A stretch of 64,000 nt of DNA from the NCBI RefSeq assembly GCF_018760785.1, contig NZ_JAHHZO010000002.1:558001-622000 (forward strand), given 5' to 3'. This DNA is from Rhizobium sp. CSW-27 (GTDB taxonomy: Bacteria; Pseudomonadota; Alphaproteobacteria; Rhizobiales; Rhizobiaceae). Under the pieces are notes generated by a model. That model searched no databases. It saw only the letters and a list, made by a program, of their open reading frames with translations, and was not told the origin of the DNA. Shown piece by piece: positions 24,374 through 32,647 of the stretch. The position numbers were made by a program, and so were the translations under genes. The first letter of the stretch is position 1, and every line of letters starts with the position of its first letter.

Positions 24374-25365
24374 GATCCCTTTGCAAGCTGGGGTTCCAGC
24401 GCATCGGCAAGGGCCGTGGCGCTGAGGAAAGCAGCTTCCACCCGGTTGCCGAGACACCAGTCGCCGCAGGCGGCGAGCCGGCGGTCGGCATCGAGCAGGA
24501 AGGGCTGGCCGAGCGGCACGTCCACATTGGCATGGCGCCAGCGATGAAGGTCGACACTGAGCACCGCATCCCAGTCGAACCCTGGAAAGAGAGACCGGCA
24601 GGCTGAGAGCATGGCGTCGCGCACCGTCTCGACCGGCGTCTCGATATGCTGGTCGGCCCAGCGGTTGTTGGCATGGATGACCAGGGCCGGGGCCGCGTCG
24701 CGGTCCGGCTTGCTGTGATTGGCGCCGATCCAGCTTATGATGGGATGCGCCACCTGTGCCGCCTCGGCGGGCGGCTGCGTGCCCTGGGTGAGCGCCAGCA
24801 TCAGGGTAAAGCAGCCATTCATCCGCACGGCGTCCAGCGCCTGCAGTTCCGTCCGCGCAAAGGGCATCAGCAGGCGCGTCTGCGGTGCCGGCGCTGTGGA
24901 AACCACAAGATCGAAGGGCCCGCAGGTTTCCCCGGATGTTGACAGATGCCAGCCGTCGGCCTGCCGCTGAAGCGAGAGGATCTGGCAGCCGAGCCGCAGA
25001 TCGAGCCCTTCTGCGAGCGCCTTGGGCAACGCCGTCATCGAGGGAACCCCGACGAAGCGCGGCGCGCGATCCGCAAGGCGCTCCGCCGTGCCATCGGTGC
25101 CGAGCCGCATCAGCGCCGACGCCCAGGCCTGCACCTGACCGGCCTCCAGAAAAGGCTCGAGAGCAGCGTGAAACCGGCTGTCGCGTATGGTGAAATATTG
25201 CGCGCCGTGATCGAAGGCGGCCCGTTCGCCGCGCCGGGTCGCCATGCGCCCGCCGGTGCCCCGGCTCTTGTCGAACAGCGTGACCCTGGCCTGGCCGTTC
25301 AGCCGCCTTGCCAGGGTGAGGCCGGCAATCCCGGCCCCGATGATGGCGACGGAGGGCTTTGTCAT
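24370..25365 (-). CDS. FAD-dependent oxidoreductase, renalase-like
   Basis: 331 residues, similar to the renalase/NAD(P)-binding amine oxidase group. The dinucleotide motif is VAIIGAGIAGLTLARRLNG, then RGTGGRMATRRGERAAFDHGAQYFTI, the family hallmark. The C-terminal FAD motif is LAACGDWCLGNRVEAAFLSA. The ATG at 25365 starts the FAD motif directly and overlaps the stop of the DUF2256 gene (ATGA). It is the middle gene of a three-gene leftward operon, DUF2256-FAD-DUF3429, each pair overlapping by four bases. The physiological substrate is unknown. Confidence 0.88.
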   Translation of the reverse strand: MTKPSVAIIGAGIAGLTLARRLNGQARVTLFDKSRGTGGRMATRRGERAAFDHGAQYFTIRDSRFHAALEPFLEAGQVQAWASALMRLGTDGTAERLADRAPRFVGVPSMTALPKALAEGLDLRLGCQILSLQRQADGWHLSTSGETCGPFDLVVSTAPAPQTRLLMPFARTELQALDAVRMNGCFTLMLALTQGTQPPAEAAQVAHPIISWIGANHSKPDRDAAPALVIHANNRWADQHIETPVETVRDAMLSACRSLFPGFDWDAVLSVDLHRWRHANVDVPLGQPFLLDADRRLAACGDWCLGNRVEAAFLSATALADALEPQLAKGS

Positions 25366-25514
25366 CGCGCGGCCCTCCGGCTGCGGCGGCAGCGTTCCGA
25401 GCAGTATTTCACCATGGCCCAGTCGCGTTCCCACTTCTTGCGCCAGGCAAAGGGGCGCCCGCAGGCAAGGCAGGTTCTGGTCGGCAGGTCGGCCTTCTTC
25501 ATGCGCGCCGGCAT
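25362..25514 (-). CDS. DUF2256 zinc-binding mini-protein
   Basis: 50 residues. A Cys4 zinc ribbon is visible as TRTCLACGRPFAWRKKW and VKYCSERCRRSRR, very basic overall, with the RKKWERDW signature of DUF2256. The start at 25514 is chosen for its GAGGGAG site; an upstream Met at 25547 is possible. First gene of the DUF2256-FAD-DUF3429 operon. Family members often lie next to photolyase/cryptochrome genes; a nucleic-acid-binding or cofactor role is possible but unproven. Confidence 0.85.
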   Translation of the reverse strand: MPARMKKADLPTRTCLACGRPFAWRKKWERDWAMVKYCSERCRRSRRAAR

Positions 25515-25685
25515 GGCTTCTCCCTCGTCATGCTTCTGCCTCATCACATCTCGTCGTCATCACGCAAGGGTGATTACGCGGTGAAGGCAAAGGCGGATCA
25601 GCACGGCCGGCGACGAGAACCATGGCGACGCCATGGCCCTCAGCGGGTCGGGGTGCCCGCGGTCCATGCCGGTTCCTGCCTCTCG

Positions 25686-26693
25686 TCAACCGAATGCGCG
25701 ATAAATGCCGGGCAGGATGCGTGCGAGATGGTTGAACTCCGTCATGTCGTGAACCGACATTTCATAGGCCGTCATTTCCACAACCTGCTCGTTGAATCCG
25801 ATATGTTGCAGCATCGCCGGTGCCTTTTCCGCATTGGCGAAGCGGGCCATGTCCGCGTGGGCACCGATCCAGTAGCGGCTGAAGAGTTCCATCCCGGCGC
25901 TCGTATCGCGGGCAATATGGACCATCAGCGTGAACGGGATATCGGGCGCCGGTGTTGCATAGCAGACGGCGCTGGCGCTTGCGGTAAATCCTTCCCGCGC
26001 CAGGGCCTGGGCGTCGAAGCCGAGCACTGCCGGTTCGGAGAAGTGGATGATGGCGTCGAGACGGCTCGGCCCGATCCATTCCTGGATGCGATTGGGATTG
26101 TTGAAGAGCCGCTTCTCGTAGCTCAGCGAGGTATCCTTAAGGCGGGCCGGGTCGGCGACGCTGGTGTCGATATGCGCCTGGGGAAACCAGAGCATGTAGC
26201 GTTCTTTTTCGACGGGATGCCAGGTGAACCACCACTTGAACATGTCGGTTGTCACGCCGGGCATGACAATGCGGCTTTGCGCGTAGGCCATCTGGCCGTC
26301 CAGCACGGCATAACCATTGTCCTTCGTCTTGAAGGACGGATCGAGCAGGCGGTTGAGGTTCTGTGCACTGGGCGACGGCACCTCGCCCGGATCGAGCGGG
26401 CCGAACTGTATGGCCTTTGCGGCGGCCGACGGGACCGAGAGATCCGTATCGAGAAAGGGCGCATAAGGGCTGGTGCGCACCGCCTTTTCGTTGGCGCCGC
26501 GCTGCTTCTGGCATTCAAGGGAAAGATAGGTGACGGCGCTCCAGTCGCCGTAGGCATCGCGGCGCGAGGCGGTTTCGGCGGCCTGCGTGGCCTGTGCTGC
26601 GGCCGTATGGGGCAGAAGCGTGGCAGAGGTGGTTCCAACGATTGCGGCTGGGGCACTCTTGAGAATGGTGCGGCGGGAAAGCGGACGGGTCAT
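25686..26693 (-). CDS. Tat-exported DAPG-hydrolase (PhlG)-like protein
   Basis: 335 residues. The N-terminus has a twin-arginine signal, SRRTILK at residues 6-12, then a hydrophobic stretch and an Ala-rich cleavage region, so it is probably exported folded with its metal. The core contains WWFTWHPVEKERYMLWFPQAH split over residues 154-174, resembling the 2,4-diacetylphloroglucinol hydrolase family (a zinc C-C hydrolase with His/Glu ligands). The start is fixed by the Tat signal and an AAAGGAG site. It is divergent from a LysR gene, its likely regulator. The substrate is unknown; the assignment rests on motif resemblance. Confidence 0.62.
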   Translation of the reverse strand: MTRPLSRRTILKSAPAAIVGTTSATLLPHTAAAQATQAAETASRRDAYGDWSAVTYLSLECQKQRGANEKAVRTSPYAPFLDTDLSVPSAAAKAIQFGPLDPGEVPSPSAQNLNRLLDPSFKTKDNGYAVLDGQMAYAQSRIVMPGVTTDMFKWWFTWHPVEKERYMLWFPQAHIDTSVADPARLKDTSLSYEKRLFNNPNRIQEWIGPSRLDAIIHFSEPAVLGFDAQALAREGFTASASAVCYATPAPDIPFTLMVHIARDTSAGMELFSRYWIGAHADMARFANAEKAPAMLQHIGFNEQVVEMTAYEMSVHDMTEFNHLARILPGIYRAFG

Positions 26694-26772
26694 GAGCGGG
26701 CTCCTTTGCAAAAAATCCATGCTTGACCCTCAAACTACGCCATGCTTCCCATCAATCAAATCGATCTGGAGC

Positions 26773-27711
26773 ATGAGGGGAATTGACTTGGTTGATATCG
26801 CAAGCATCGATCTCAATTTGCTGATCTCGATGGAGGCCCTGCTCGAGGAAAAGAATGTGTCGCGTGCGGCGCGGCGTCTGTCTCTCGGCCAGCCCGCCAT
26901 GAGCCATAATCTGGCGCGCCTTCGACGCCTGCTGGGGGACGAATTGCTGGTGCGAAGCGCGGGCGGCATGGTGCCGACGCCCAAAGCCATCAGTCTCGAA
27001 GTCGAACTGCGTGCGACGATGCGCAAGATCCGCATGCTGTTTGAGGAGCAGATGCCGTTTGACCCTTCAACGGCGCAAATGTCCTTTCGACTGGGCGTGA
27101 CCGACAGCGCCGAAGCCATTCTCGTCCCAGCCGTCTCGGCCTTGCTGCTGGAAAAGGCGCCCGGCGTGACGCTCAAACTGATCCCCATCGACGGGGTCGA
27201 TGTCGCCGCCGGTCTGGAGATGGGGCTGTTTGATCTCGCCATCGGCACCTTTGCCGGGGGACGAAGCTACCACAAGCAGCGTGTGATCTATCACGAAGGC
27301 TATCACACGGTCTTCAATGCCGCTTTGGTCGCGATCGGTGAAACGATGACGCTTGATGACTACAGACGGTTTCCGATGCTGGTGGTCGAGGGACCAGACG
27401 GAGACGCGGTCCTCGATGCGCTGGGACGTCTGGACGTGTGGCCTCACATCGCCCTGCGAACACCCCATCTGCTGACAGTGCCTTCCATCGTTTCTCACGC
27501 CCCGATGATTGCGACCGTCCACACCCAGGTGGCGGAACGTTTCGCGGAGCATTTCAACCTCTCCGTCCGTCCGCTTCCAGAAGAGGTCGCCCTTGCGCCT
27601 GCGCAACTGATGCTGATGTGGCATGCGGCGAGCGACAAAGCCCCTGCCCACCGTTTCATGCGCGACCTCGTCGTTGAAGGCCTCAGATATCTGCGGGGGA
27701 GGAGAGATTAG
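26773..27711 (+). CDS. LysR-family regulator (NodD/PcpR-like)
   Basis: 312 residues. The helix-turn-helix is SIDLNLLISMEALLEEKNVSRAARRLSLGQPAMSHNLARLR without interruption, the longer lead typical of the NodD/LinR branch. An effector domain follows (FRLGVTDSAEAILVPAVSALL). The ATG at 26773 is used; a TTG at 26788 with GAGGGG just before it is an alternative. It is 80 bases from the divergent DAPG-hydrolase-like gene and probably controls it in response to an aromatic ligand (inference). Confidence 0.88.
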   Translation: MRGIDLVDIASIDLNLLISMEALLEEKNVSRAARRLSLGQPAMSHNLARLRRLLGDELLVRSAGGMVPTPKAISLEVELRATMRKIRMLFEEQMPFDPSTAQMSFRLGVTDSAEAILVPAVSALLLEKAPGVTLKLIPIDGVDVAAGLEMGLFDLAIGTFAGGRSYHKQRVIYHEGYHTVFNAALVAIGETMTLDDYRRFPMLVVEGPDGDAVLDALGRLDVWPHIALRTPHLLTVPSIVSHAPMIATVHTQVAERFAEHFNLSVRPLPEEVALAPAQLMLMWHAASDKAPAHRFMRDLVVEGLRYLRGRRD

Positions 27712-27789
27712 GCTCCTGCATTCATGCCGCCCTTTTTTGCTTCCGACGAAGCTGGTGGGGATATGGTCGTTCTTAAAAAAAAGGGGAAA

Positions 27790-27866
27790 TGGCGCACCCG
27801 ACAGGATTCGAACCTGTGACCTTTGGAATCGGAATCCAACACTCTATCCAGCTGAGCTACGGGTGC
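27790..27866 (-). tRNA. tRNA-Arg, anticodon CCG
   Basis: A 77-base cloverleaf on the minus strand. The acceptor GCACCCG pairs with CGGGTGC, followed by discriminator G and an encoded CCA. The D arm is TAGCTCAGCTGGATAGAG. The anticodon stem TTGGA/TCCAA holds a loop with CCG. The T arm is ACAGGTTCGAATCCTGT. A run of eight T follows on the transcript (27772-27781), a likely terminator tract. It reads CGG, a common Arg codon at this GC content. Confidence 0.97.
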
Positions 27867-27970
27867 TTTTGAGAATCGGTGGCTGGCCATCGATCTTGCC
27901 GGTGCAGGGTTCATAACAAAGGACGAAGGCGGCATCAATCGGGAAAACGCGGAAAGTTGTGCGGTGGGCC

Positions 27971-28423
27971 TCATCCTGACGGAAAGCGAAGCGCGCGGTC
28001 GATCAGCATGTTGGCCAGCATCATGCGGCGGGTGGCCTGGGTTCGGAAATCGGGATGCACGAGGTCCGGGTGGTTGAGGCGGGCGAAGCGGCGGCGGCGT
28101 TCGGTGAGATCCCCGGCGCTGTCGCTCGGTGTCAGGGCGAGATCCTCCGCAACCTCCGCCTCCGAAAGGCGGGTGAGATGCGCCGGCATTACCGGCGGGG
28201 CAGGTGGCGGCGGCGGTTCGGCCTCGGGGGCGAGGTCGAAGCCGGCGAGAAGGTCGCGGCTTGCCGCATCGTCGGCCGGATCGGCGCCTTGCGTGTCCAC
28301 GACAAAGCCTGCGCCGAGCCCCGCGATGCGATAGCTTGGTGCCTTCGGTTCTGGCTTGTCCTCCGGTTCCTCGGCATCGAGCCGGGTCAGGATGGACTGG
28401 AAGACGGACCGGCCAAACAGCAT
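27971..28423 (-). CDS. C-terminal J-domain protein
   Basis: 150 residues. The first ~75 are Pro/Glu/Asp-rich and poorly ordered (EEPEDKPEPKAPSYRIAG; EAEPPPPPAPP). The end has a compact J-like domain, with the DnaK-contacting HPD visible in RRRFARLNHPDLVHPDF. Family members with the J domain at the C-terminus occur in rhizobia as unnamed DnaJ-like proteins. The start at 28423 has an AGGAGAG site. The in-frame codons continue upstream for about 213 triplets without a stop, but that part looks like a GC-driven open frame. Function unknown. Confidence 0.75.
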   Translation of the reverse strand: MLFGRSVFQSILTRLDAEEPEDKPEPKAPSYRIAGLGAGFVVDTQGADPADDAASRDLLAGFDLAPEAEPPPPPAPPVMPAHLTRLSEAEVAEDLALTPSDSAGDLTERRRRFARLNHPDLVHPDFRTQATRRMMLANMLIDRALRFPSG

Positions 28424-29097
28424 GCGCTCTCCTGCGGCAGCGTGTGGTGACAGGGCGCGCAGGCATTTTCCGCCGAGCGTCCCCTGCAATGCGACGACGG
28501 GATGGAGGAAAGAGGCTGCACCCCCGCGCCGCCACGCCCGAACGGCGCTCAGAAAACCATCCGGATATGGCGCAAGGCTTGCGCTGCACAGGCGCTCCCG
28601 TCGGACCACGGTCTGCGGTTGGCGCCCGGTCGAACGGGGAGCGCGATGCGCCGGCCGGCAACGGCCTTCTGGTCGGGTGAAGGACGAATGCGGTGGCCGT
28701 ATCGGCTGCGTGGCGCATCGCATCCGGGCTGCCGCGGCTTGGTCCGCGGCCGCCCTGACGGCTGGGCGCCCAAACTGCTGATCGCCGCCCTGGCTCCGGT
28801 CCTGGATGCCGGCTGCGGCCAGGACGACCGGCACTGTCGGATTTTTCCGGCTCAGCCGGCCCATGTGCCTATGGCGTCCGGGTCTCAAATGCACAGCAGG
28901 CCGAAGCAGCGCTCCATCGGTCCGGTCAGGCCCGTGAGATCGGCTCTGCAGGCCGTTGCCCTGACTTCGGCTTGGCGTGCCGTTCGCAGCCAGGAAGACG
29001 ACACCCCGAGGCGTTCTTTCAGCACAGCCGATACAGGCACCGTTTACATCCGGGTCGTGCATGTCCGGGCGGCTGCAGGATTGCGTTGCCGGCCGGG
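28424..29097. other. Gene-free stretch (674 bases)
   Basis: Several open frames exist on both strands, but all are Arg/Pro/Gly-rich, lack a ribosome site and match no known family by eye. No RNA gene or palindromic repeat was recognised. It may hold the promoter of the J-domain gene. Confidence 0.5.
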
Positions 29098-29952
29098 TCA
29101 GGCCTGCGACTGCGTCTGCATGCCGTCACCCTGGCTCTGGCTCTGGCTTTGCGTGCCGGCGGCGGCCACGGATACGGAAACCTTCAGATTTTCGCCCGCC
29201 GAGCCGATGCGCATGCCGGAGATGGGGGCTGCGTCGCGGTAGCAGAGGCCGGTTGCCACGCGCACATAGCGCTCGTCCGGGCAGATCTTGTTGGCGGCAT
29301 CGAAGCCCACCCAGCCGAGGCCCGGAATATGCGTCTCCGCCCAGGCATGGGTCGCCACCTGCTCCGTCTGGCCGTCCATCAACAGATAGCCGGAGACATA
29401 GCGCGCCGGAAGATTGAGCAGCCGGGCGGCGGAGATGAAGACATGGGCGTGATCCTGGCAGACGCCGGATTTCGCCTCCAGCGCCTGTTCGGCCGTCGTT
29501 TCGGCATCCGTGCTGCCCGGCAGATAGGCCACGGCCTCGTGGATCGCCTCCATCAGCCCGTGCATCTGGGCAAGTTCGCTGTCGCCCTTCACGCTGCGGG
29601 CCAGTTCCCGCACCAGCTTGCCGGGTTTGGTGCGTGGCGTATCACGCAGAAAAAGCCAAAGCGGCACAAAGCCGGTATGCGGGCCGACAATACCGGTGCG
29701 GTCGACGGTTTCCACCTCGCCGGTGGCGATCACGCGGATCAGGTGTTCGCCGCCCTCCACCGAAACGAGTTCCACCCAGTTGTCGAACTGGTCGCGATAG
29801 CCGGCCTCCACCTTGGCGCCGTCCACCGTCACCGTCCAGTTCAGGATGGACTGGCCAAGGCCGGGCAGCGGCGTCAGCCTGAGGCGCTGCAGCGCGTAGG
29901 CCACCGGCTCGTCGTAAAGATATTCGGTCGTATGCGTGATCTTCAAATGCAT
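29098..29952 (-). CDS. Transglutaminase-like protease/amidase (Bact_transglu_N + Transglut_core)
   Basis: 284 residues. An N-terminal Bact_transglu_N domain (HTTEYLYDEPVAYALQRLRL) precedes a transglutaminase core. The catalytic triad is visible: C165 in SGVCQDHAHVF, H202 in ATHAWAE, and D218 in GFDAAN. There is no signal peptide, so it is cytoplasmic. The C-terminal tail is an unusual Gln/Ser repeat (TQSQSQSQ... TQSQA). It is the last gene of the ATP-grasp, alpha-E, transglutaminase operon, 28 bases after the alpha-E gene. These three form a widespread set predicted (Iyer and colleagues) to make and process a small peptide or amide; the product is unknown. Confidence 0.9.
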   Translation of the reverse strand: MHLKITHTTEYLYDEPVAYALQRLRLTPLPGLGQSILNWTVTVDGAKVEAGYRDQFDNWVELVSVEGGEHLIRVIATGEVETVDRTGIVGPHTGFVPLWLFLRDTPRTKPGKLVRELARSVKGDSELAQMHGLMEAIHEAVAYLPGSTDAETTAEQALEAKSGVCQDHAHVFISAARLLNLPARYVSGYLLMDGQTEQVATHAWAETHIPGLGWVGFDAANKICPDERYVRVATGLCYRDAAPISGMRIGSAGENLKVSVSVAAAGTQSQSQSQGDGMQTQSQA

Positions 29953-29980
29953 GACGGCTTGTCCGTTCCCCCGGGTCCGC

Positions 29981-30922
29981 TCACTGATAGAAGCGGTAGC
30001 CTTCTGAAATATCTGCGCTCAGCTGATTGTTGCGGCTGATGAAATCCTCCAGGAACTCGTGCAGGCCCTGGTCCATGATGTCGGAGATCGAGCCGCGCTT
30101 CAGCATGGACTTGATGGTGGCCGCCGTATCATGCGCCCGGTGGCGCTGGCCGTAATCCTCCTCGAGGTAATGCAGGTTGCTGACGATCTTCTCGTAGCAA
30201 TAAGCCAGCGAGCGCGGCATGCGCACGTTGAGGATCAGGAAGTCGGCAATGTTGGAGGGCCTGTATTCCGCATCATAGACCCAGCCGTAGGAGCGGTGGG
30301 CGGAGACCGAGCGCAGGATCGATTCCCACTGGAAATTGTCGAGCGAGGAGCCGACCTGGCTCACCGCCGGCAGAAGCACGTAATATTTCACGTCGAGAAT
30401 GCGGCTGGTATTATCGGCGCGCTCGATGAAGGTGCCGATGCGCGAGAAATTGTAGAGGTCGTTGCGCAGCATCGAGCCGTGGAAGGCGCCTCGGATCAGC
30501 CCCGCCCGCCGCTTGATGGTGTCTATGGCCTCCGGCAGGTCGGCGGCCTTCACCTTGCGGCCGAGCAGCTGTTTCAGCTCGATCCAGCATTCGTTCGTCG
30601 CCTCCCAGGTCTCGCGCGTCAATGCGGTGCGCACCATGCGGGCATTGTTGCGGCCGGATTCGATGCAGGAGAGCACGCTGGAGGGGTTGGCGGTGTCGCG
30701 CAGCAGGTAATCGATGGCATTGGCCGCCGTCACCGTGTCGTGCACCTCGGCGAAGGCATCGCGCACGCCCGCGCTCTGCAGCACGCCGTCCCAGTCGCCA
30801 TCGGTGGAGCCCGTGCGGGTCAGCGAGACCCGGAGGCCGGCATCCACCAGACGGGCGATGTTTTCGGCACGCTCGATGTAACGGAACATCCAGTAGAGGC
30901 CGTTTGCAGTTCTTCCCAACAT
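29981..30922 (-). CDS. Alpha-E domain protein (DUF403)
   Basis: All-helical protein of 313 residues. It starts LGRTANGLYWMFRYIERAENIARLVDAG without a break, the family opening motif, and keeps FIERADNTSRILDVKYY in the middle. Always linked to the circularly permuted ATP-grasp and transglutaminase genes, as here. No enzymatic motif is visible; it is probably a partner or scaffold of the ATP-grasp ligase. The AAGG site before the start and the 12-base gap from the ATP-grasp gene support an operon. Confidence 0.93.
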   Translation of the reverse strand: MLGRTANGLYWMFRYIERAENIARLVDAGLRVSLTRTGSTDGDWDGVLQSAGVRDAFAEVHDTVTAANAIDYLLRDTANPSSVLSCIESGRNNARMVRTALTRETWEATNECWIELKQLLGRKVKAADLPEAIDTIKRRAGLIRGAFHGSMLRNDLYNFSRIGTFIERADNTSRILDVKYYVLLPAVSQVGSSLDNFQWESILRSVSAHRSYGWVYDAEYRPSNIADFLILNVRMPRSLAYCYEKIVSNLHYLEEDYGQRHRAHDTAATIKSMLKRGSISDIMDQGLHEFLEDFISRNNQLSADISEGYRFYQ

Positions 30923-30934
30923 TGCCTTACGCCC

Positions 30935-32344
30935 TCAATCTTCCAGTACCCAGGTGTCCTTGGTGCCGCCGCCCTGGCTGGAATTGACCACCAGCGAGCC
31001 CTGCTTCAGCGCCACGCGGGTCAGTCCGCCCGGAATGATCTTCACCTTGTCGGAGACGAGCACATAGGGGCGCAGGTCCACGTGGCGGGGGGCGATACCC
31101 TTGTTGACGAGAATAGGCACGGTGGAGAGCGACAGCGTCGGCTGGGCGATGTAGTTGGCTGGCTTTGCCTTCAGCTTGTCGGCAAAATCGGCCCGCTCCT
31201 TCTTCGAAGCGGTGGGGCCGACCAGCATGCCGTAGCCGCCGGAGCCGTGCACCTCCTTCACCACCAGTTCTTCCAGATGCTCCAGCACATATTTCAGGCT
31301 GTCGGCCTCGGAACAGCGCCAGGTGGGCACGTTTTCGAGGATCGGCTTGCGGCCGGTATAGAACTCGACGATCTCCGGCATGTAGGAATAGATCGCCTTG
31401 TCGTCGGAAATGCCGGTGCCGGGCGCATTGGCAATGGTGATGTTGCCGGAGCGGTAGACATCCATGATGCCGGGAATGCCGAGGGCGGAATCCGGCCGGA
31501 AGGTGAGGGGATCGAGGAAATCGTCATCGACGCGGCGGTAGAGCACGTCGATCGCCTCGTAGCCGCGGGTGGTGCGCATCTTCACCTTGCCGTCGATGAC
31601 GCGCAGGTCCGAGCCCTCGACCAGTTCCACGCCCATGGTGTCGGCGAGGAAGGAATGTTCGTAATAGGCGGAATTGTAGATGCCGGGGGTGAGGACTGCA
31701 ACGCGCGGCTTGCCCTTGCAGCCGGGCGGTGCGAGCGAGGCCAGCGACTGTCGCAGAAGATAAGGATAATCCTCCACCCGCTGCACCTTGTTCATGGTGA
31801 AGAGTTCCGGGAACATCTGCATCATGGTTTCCCGGTTCTCCAGCATGTAGGATACGCCAGAGGGGGTGCGGGCATTGTCTTCCAGCACGTAGAACTGGTC
31901 TTCGCCGGTGCGCACGATATCTGTGCCGACGATATGGGTGTAGACCCCGCCGGGTGGTTTGAAGCCGATCATCTCCGGCAGGAAGGCATCATTCTTTTCG
32001 ATCAGCGCGCGGGGGATGCGCCCGGCGCGGATGATTTCCTGCTTGTGATAGATGTCGTCCAGGAAGGCATTGAGCGCGAGAACACGCTGCTCGATGCCCT
32101 GTGCGAGCTTGCGCCACTCGCGGGCGGAAATGATGCGGGGAATGATGTCGAAGGGAATGAGCTTTTCCGACGAATCGGCATGGCCGTAAACGGCAAAGGT
32201 AATGCCCGTCTTGCGGAAGATGTTCTCGGCGTCTCTGGACTTCTGGATCAGATGCGCCGGATCCTGGGCGTCATACCACTCCTGGTAGGTCTTGTATGGT
32301 GGGCGCGGAAGGTTGTCCGCAGTCAACATTTCATCAAATGCCAA
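30935..32344 (-). CDS. Circularly permuted ATP-grasp ligase-like protein (DUF404/DUF407)
   Basis: 469 residues. It matches the circularly permuted ATP-grasp family (CP_ATPgrasp), predicted to form an amide or peptide bond using ATP. Visible motifs are FAVYGHADSSEKLIPFDIIPR, the central VYTHIVGTDIVRTGEDQFYVLEDNARTPSG, split here by reading, and the C-terminal LVVKEVHGSGGYGML and HVDLRPYVLV. The start is a TTG at 32344 with GGGGAA seven bases before; the first in-frame ATG (32329) would remove five residues. It is the first gene of the operon with alpha-E and transglutaminase proteins. Confidence 0.92.
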   Translation of the reverse strand: MAFDEMLTADNLPRPPYKTYQEWYDAQDPAHLIQKSRDAENIFRKTGITFAVYGHADSSEKLIPFDIIPRIISAREWRKLAQGIEQRVLALNAFLDDIYHKQEIIRAGRIPRALIEKNDAFLPEMIGFKPPGGVYTHIVGTDIVRTGEDQFYVLEDNARTPSGVSYMLENRETMMQMFPELFTMNKVQRVEDYPYLLRQSLASLAPPGCKGKPRVAVLTPGIYNSAYYEHSFLADTMGVELVEGSDLRVIDGKVKMRTTRGYEAIDVLYRRVDDDFLDPLTFRPDSALGIPGIMDVYRSGNITIANAPGTGISDDKAIYSYMPEIVEFYTGRKPILENVPTWRCSEADSLKYVLEHLEELVVKEVHGSGGYGMLVGPTASKKERADFADKLKAKPANYIAQPTLSLSTVPILVNKGIAPRHVDLRPYVLVSDKVKIIPGGLTRVALKQGSLVVNSSQGGGTKDTWVLED

Positions 32345-32647
32345 TGGTGTATTCCCCGTTTTCGACCATAAAAGTACAAGGTCCGGAGCATTGCAAGGAC
32401 CCTGCGCATGCAAGAGGCAATTTAATTGCCACCGGGGAAGAGGACCGCATGAGGCCCTCTGGCAACCGCACAAAGCTTGTGCAAATGCTCGTTAGACGCG
32501 TTCTTTCGCTCCCCTTCCTTTTCAGGGTCTTGGCTGTCAGATTGTCTGCACCAAGGCTTCAGTTTTTATCCTTTGACTGAATTTCAGCCAGGATTTACCG
32601 CTCGCCTGCACGCTTCATCGGCATTTTCGACAAGGCTCATATTGGCA
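32345..32647. other. Divergent promoter region
   Basis: 303 bases between the ATP-grasp gene and the DMT transporter gene, moderately AT-rich in places. No gene or palindromic repeat was recognised. It must hold the promoters of both divergent units. Confidence 0.45.

Noticed and set aside
28502..29242. A 246-codon plus-strand frame in the gap after the J-domain gene.
   Set aside because: Composition is Arg/Pro/Ala-rich without a domain, and it overlaps the transglutaminase 3' end antisense.
30059..32371. A 770-codon plus-strand frame.
   Set aside because: Antisense to the alpha-E and ATP-grasp genes, whose motifs are clear on the minus strand.
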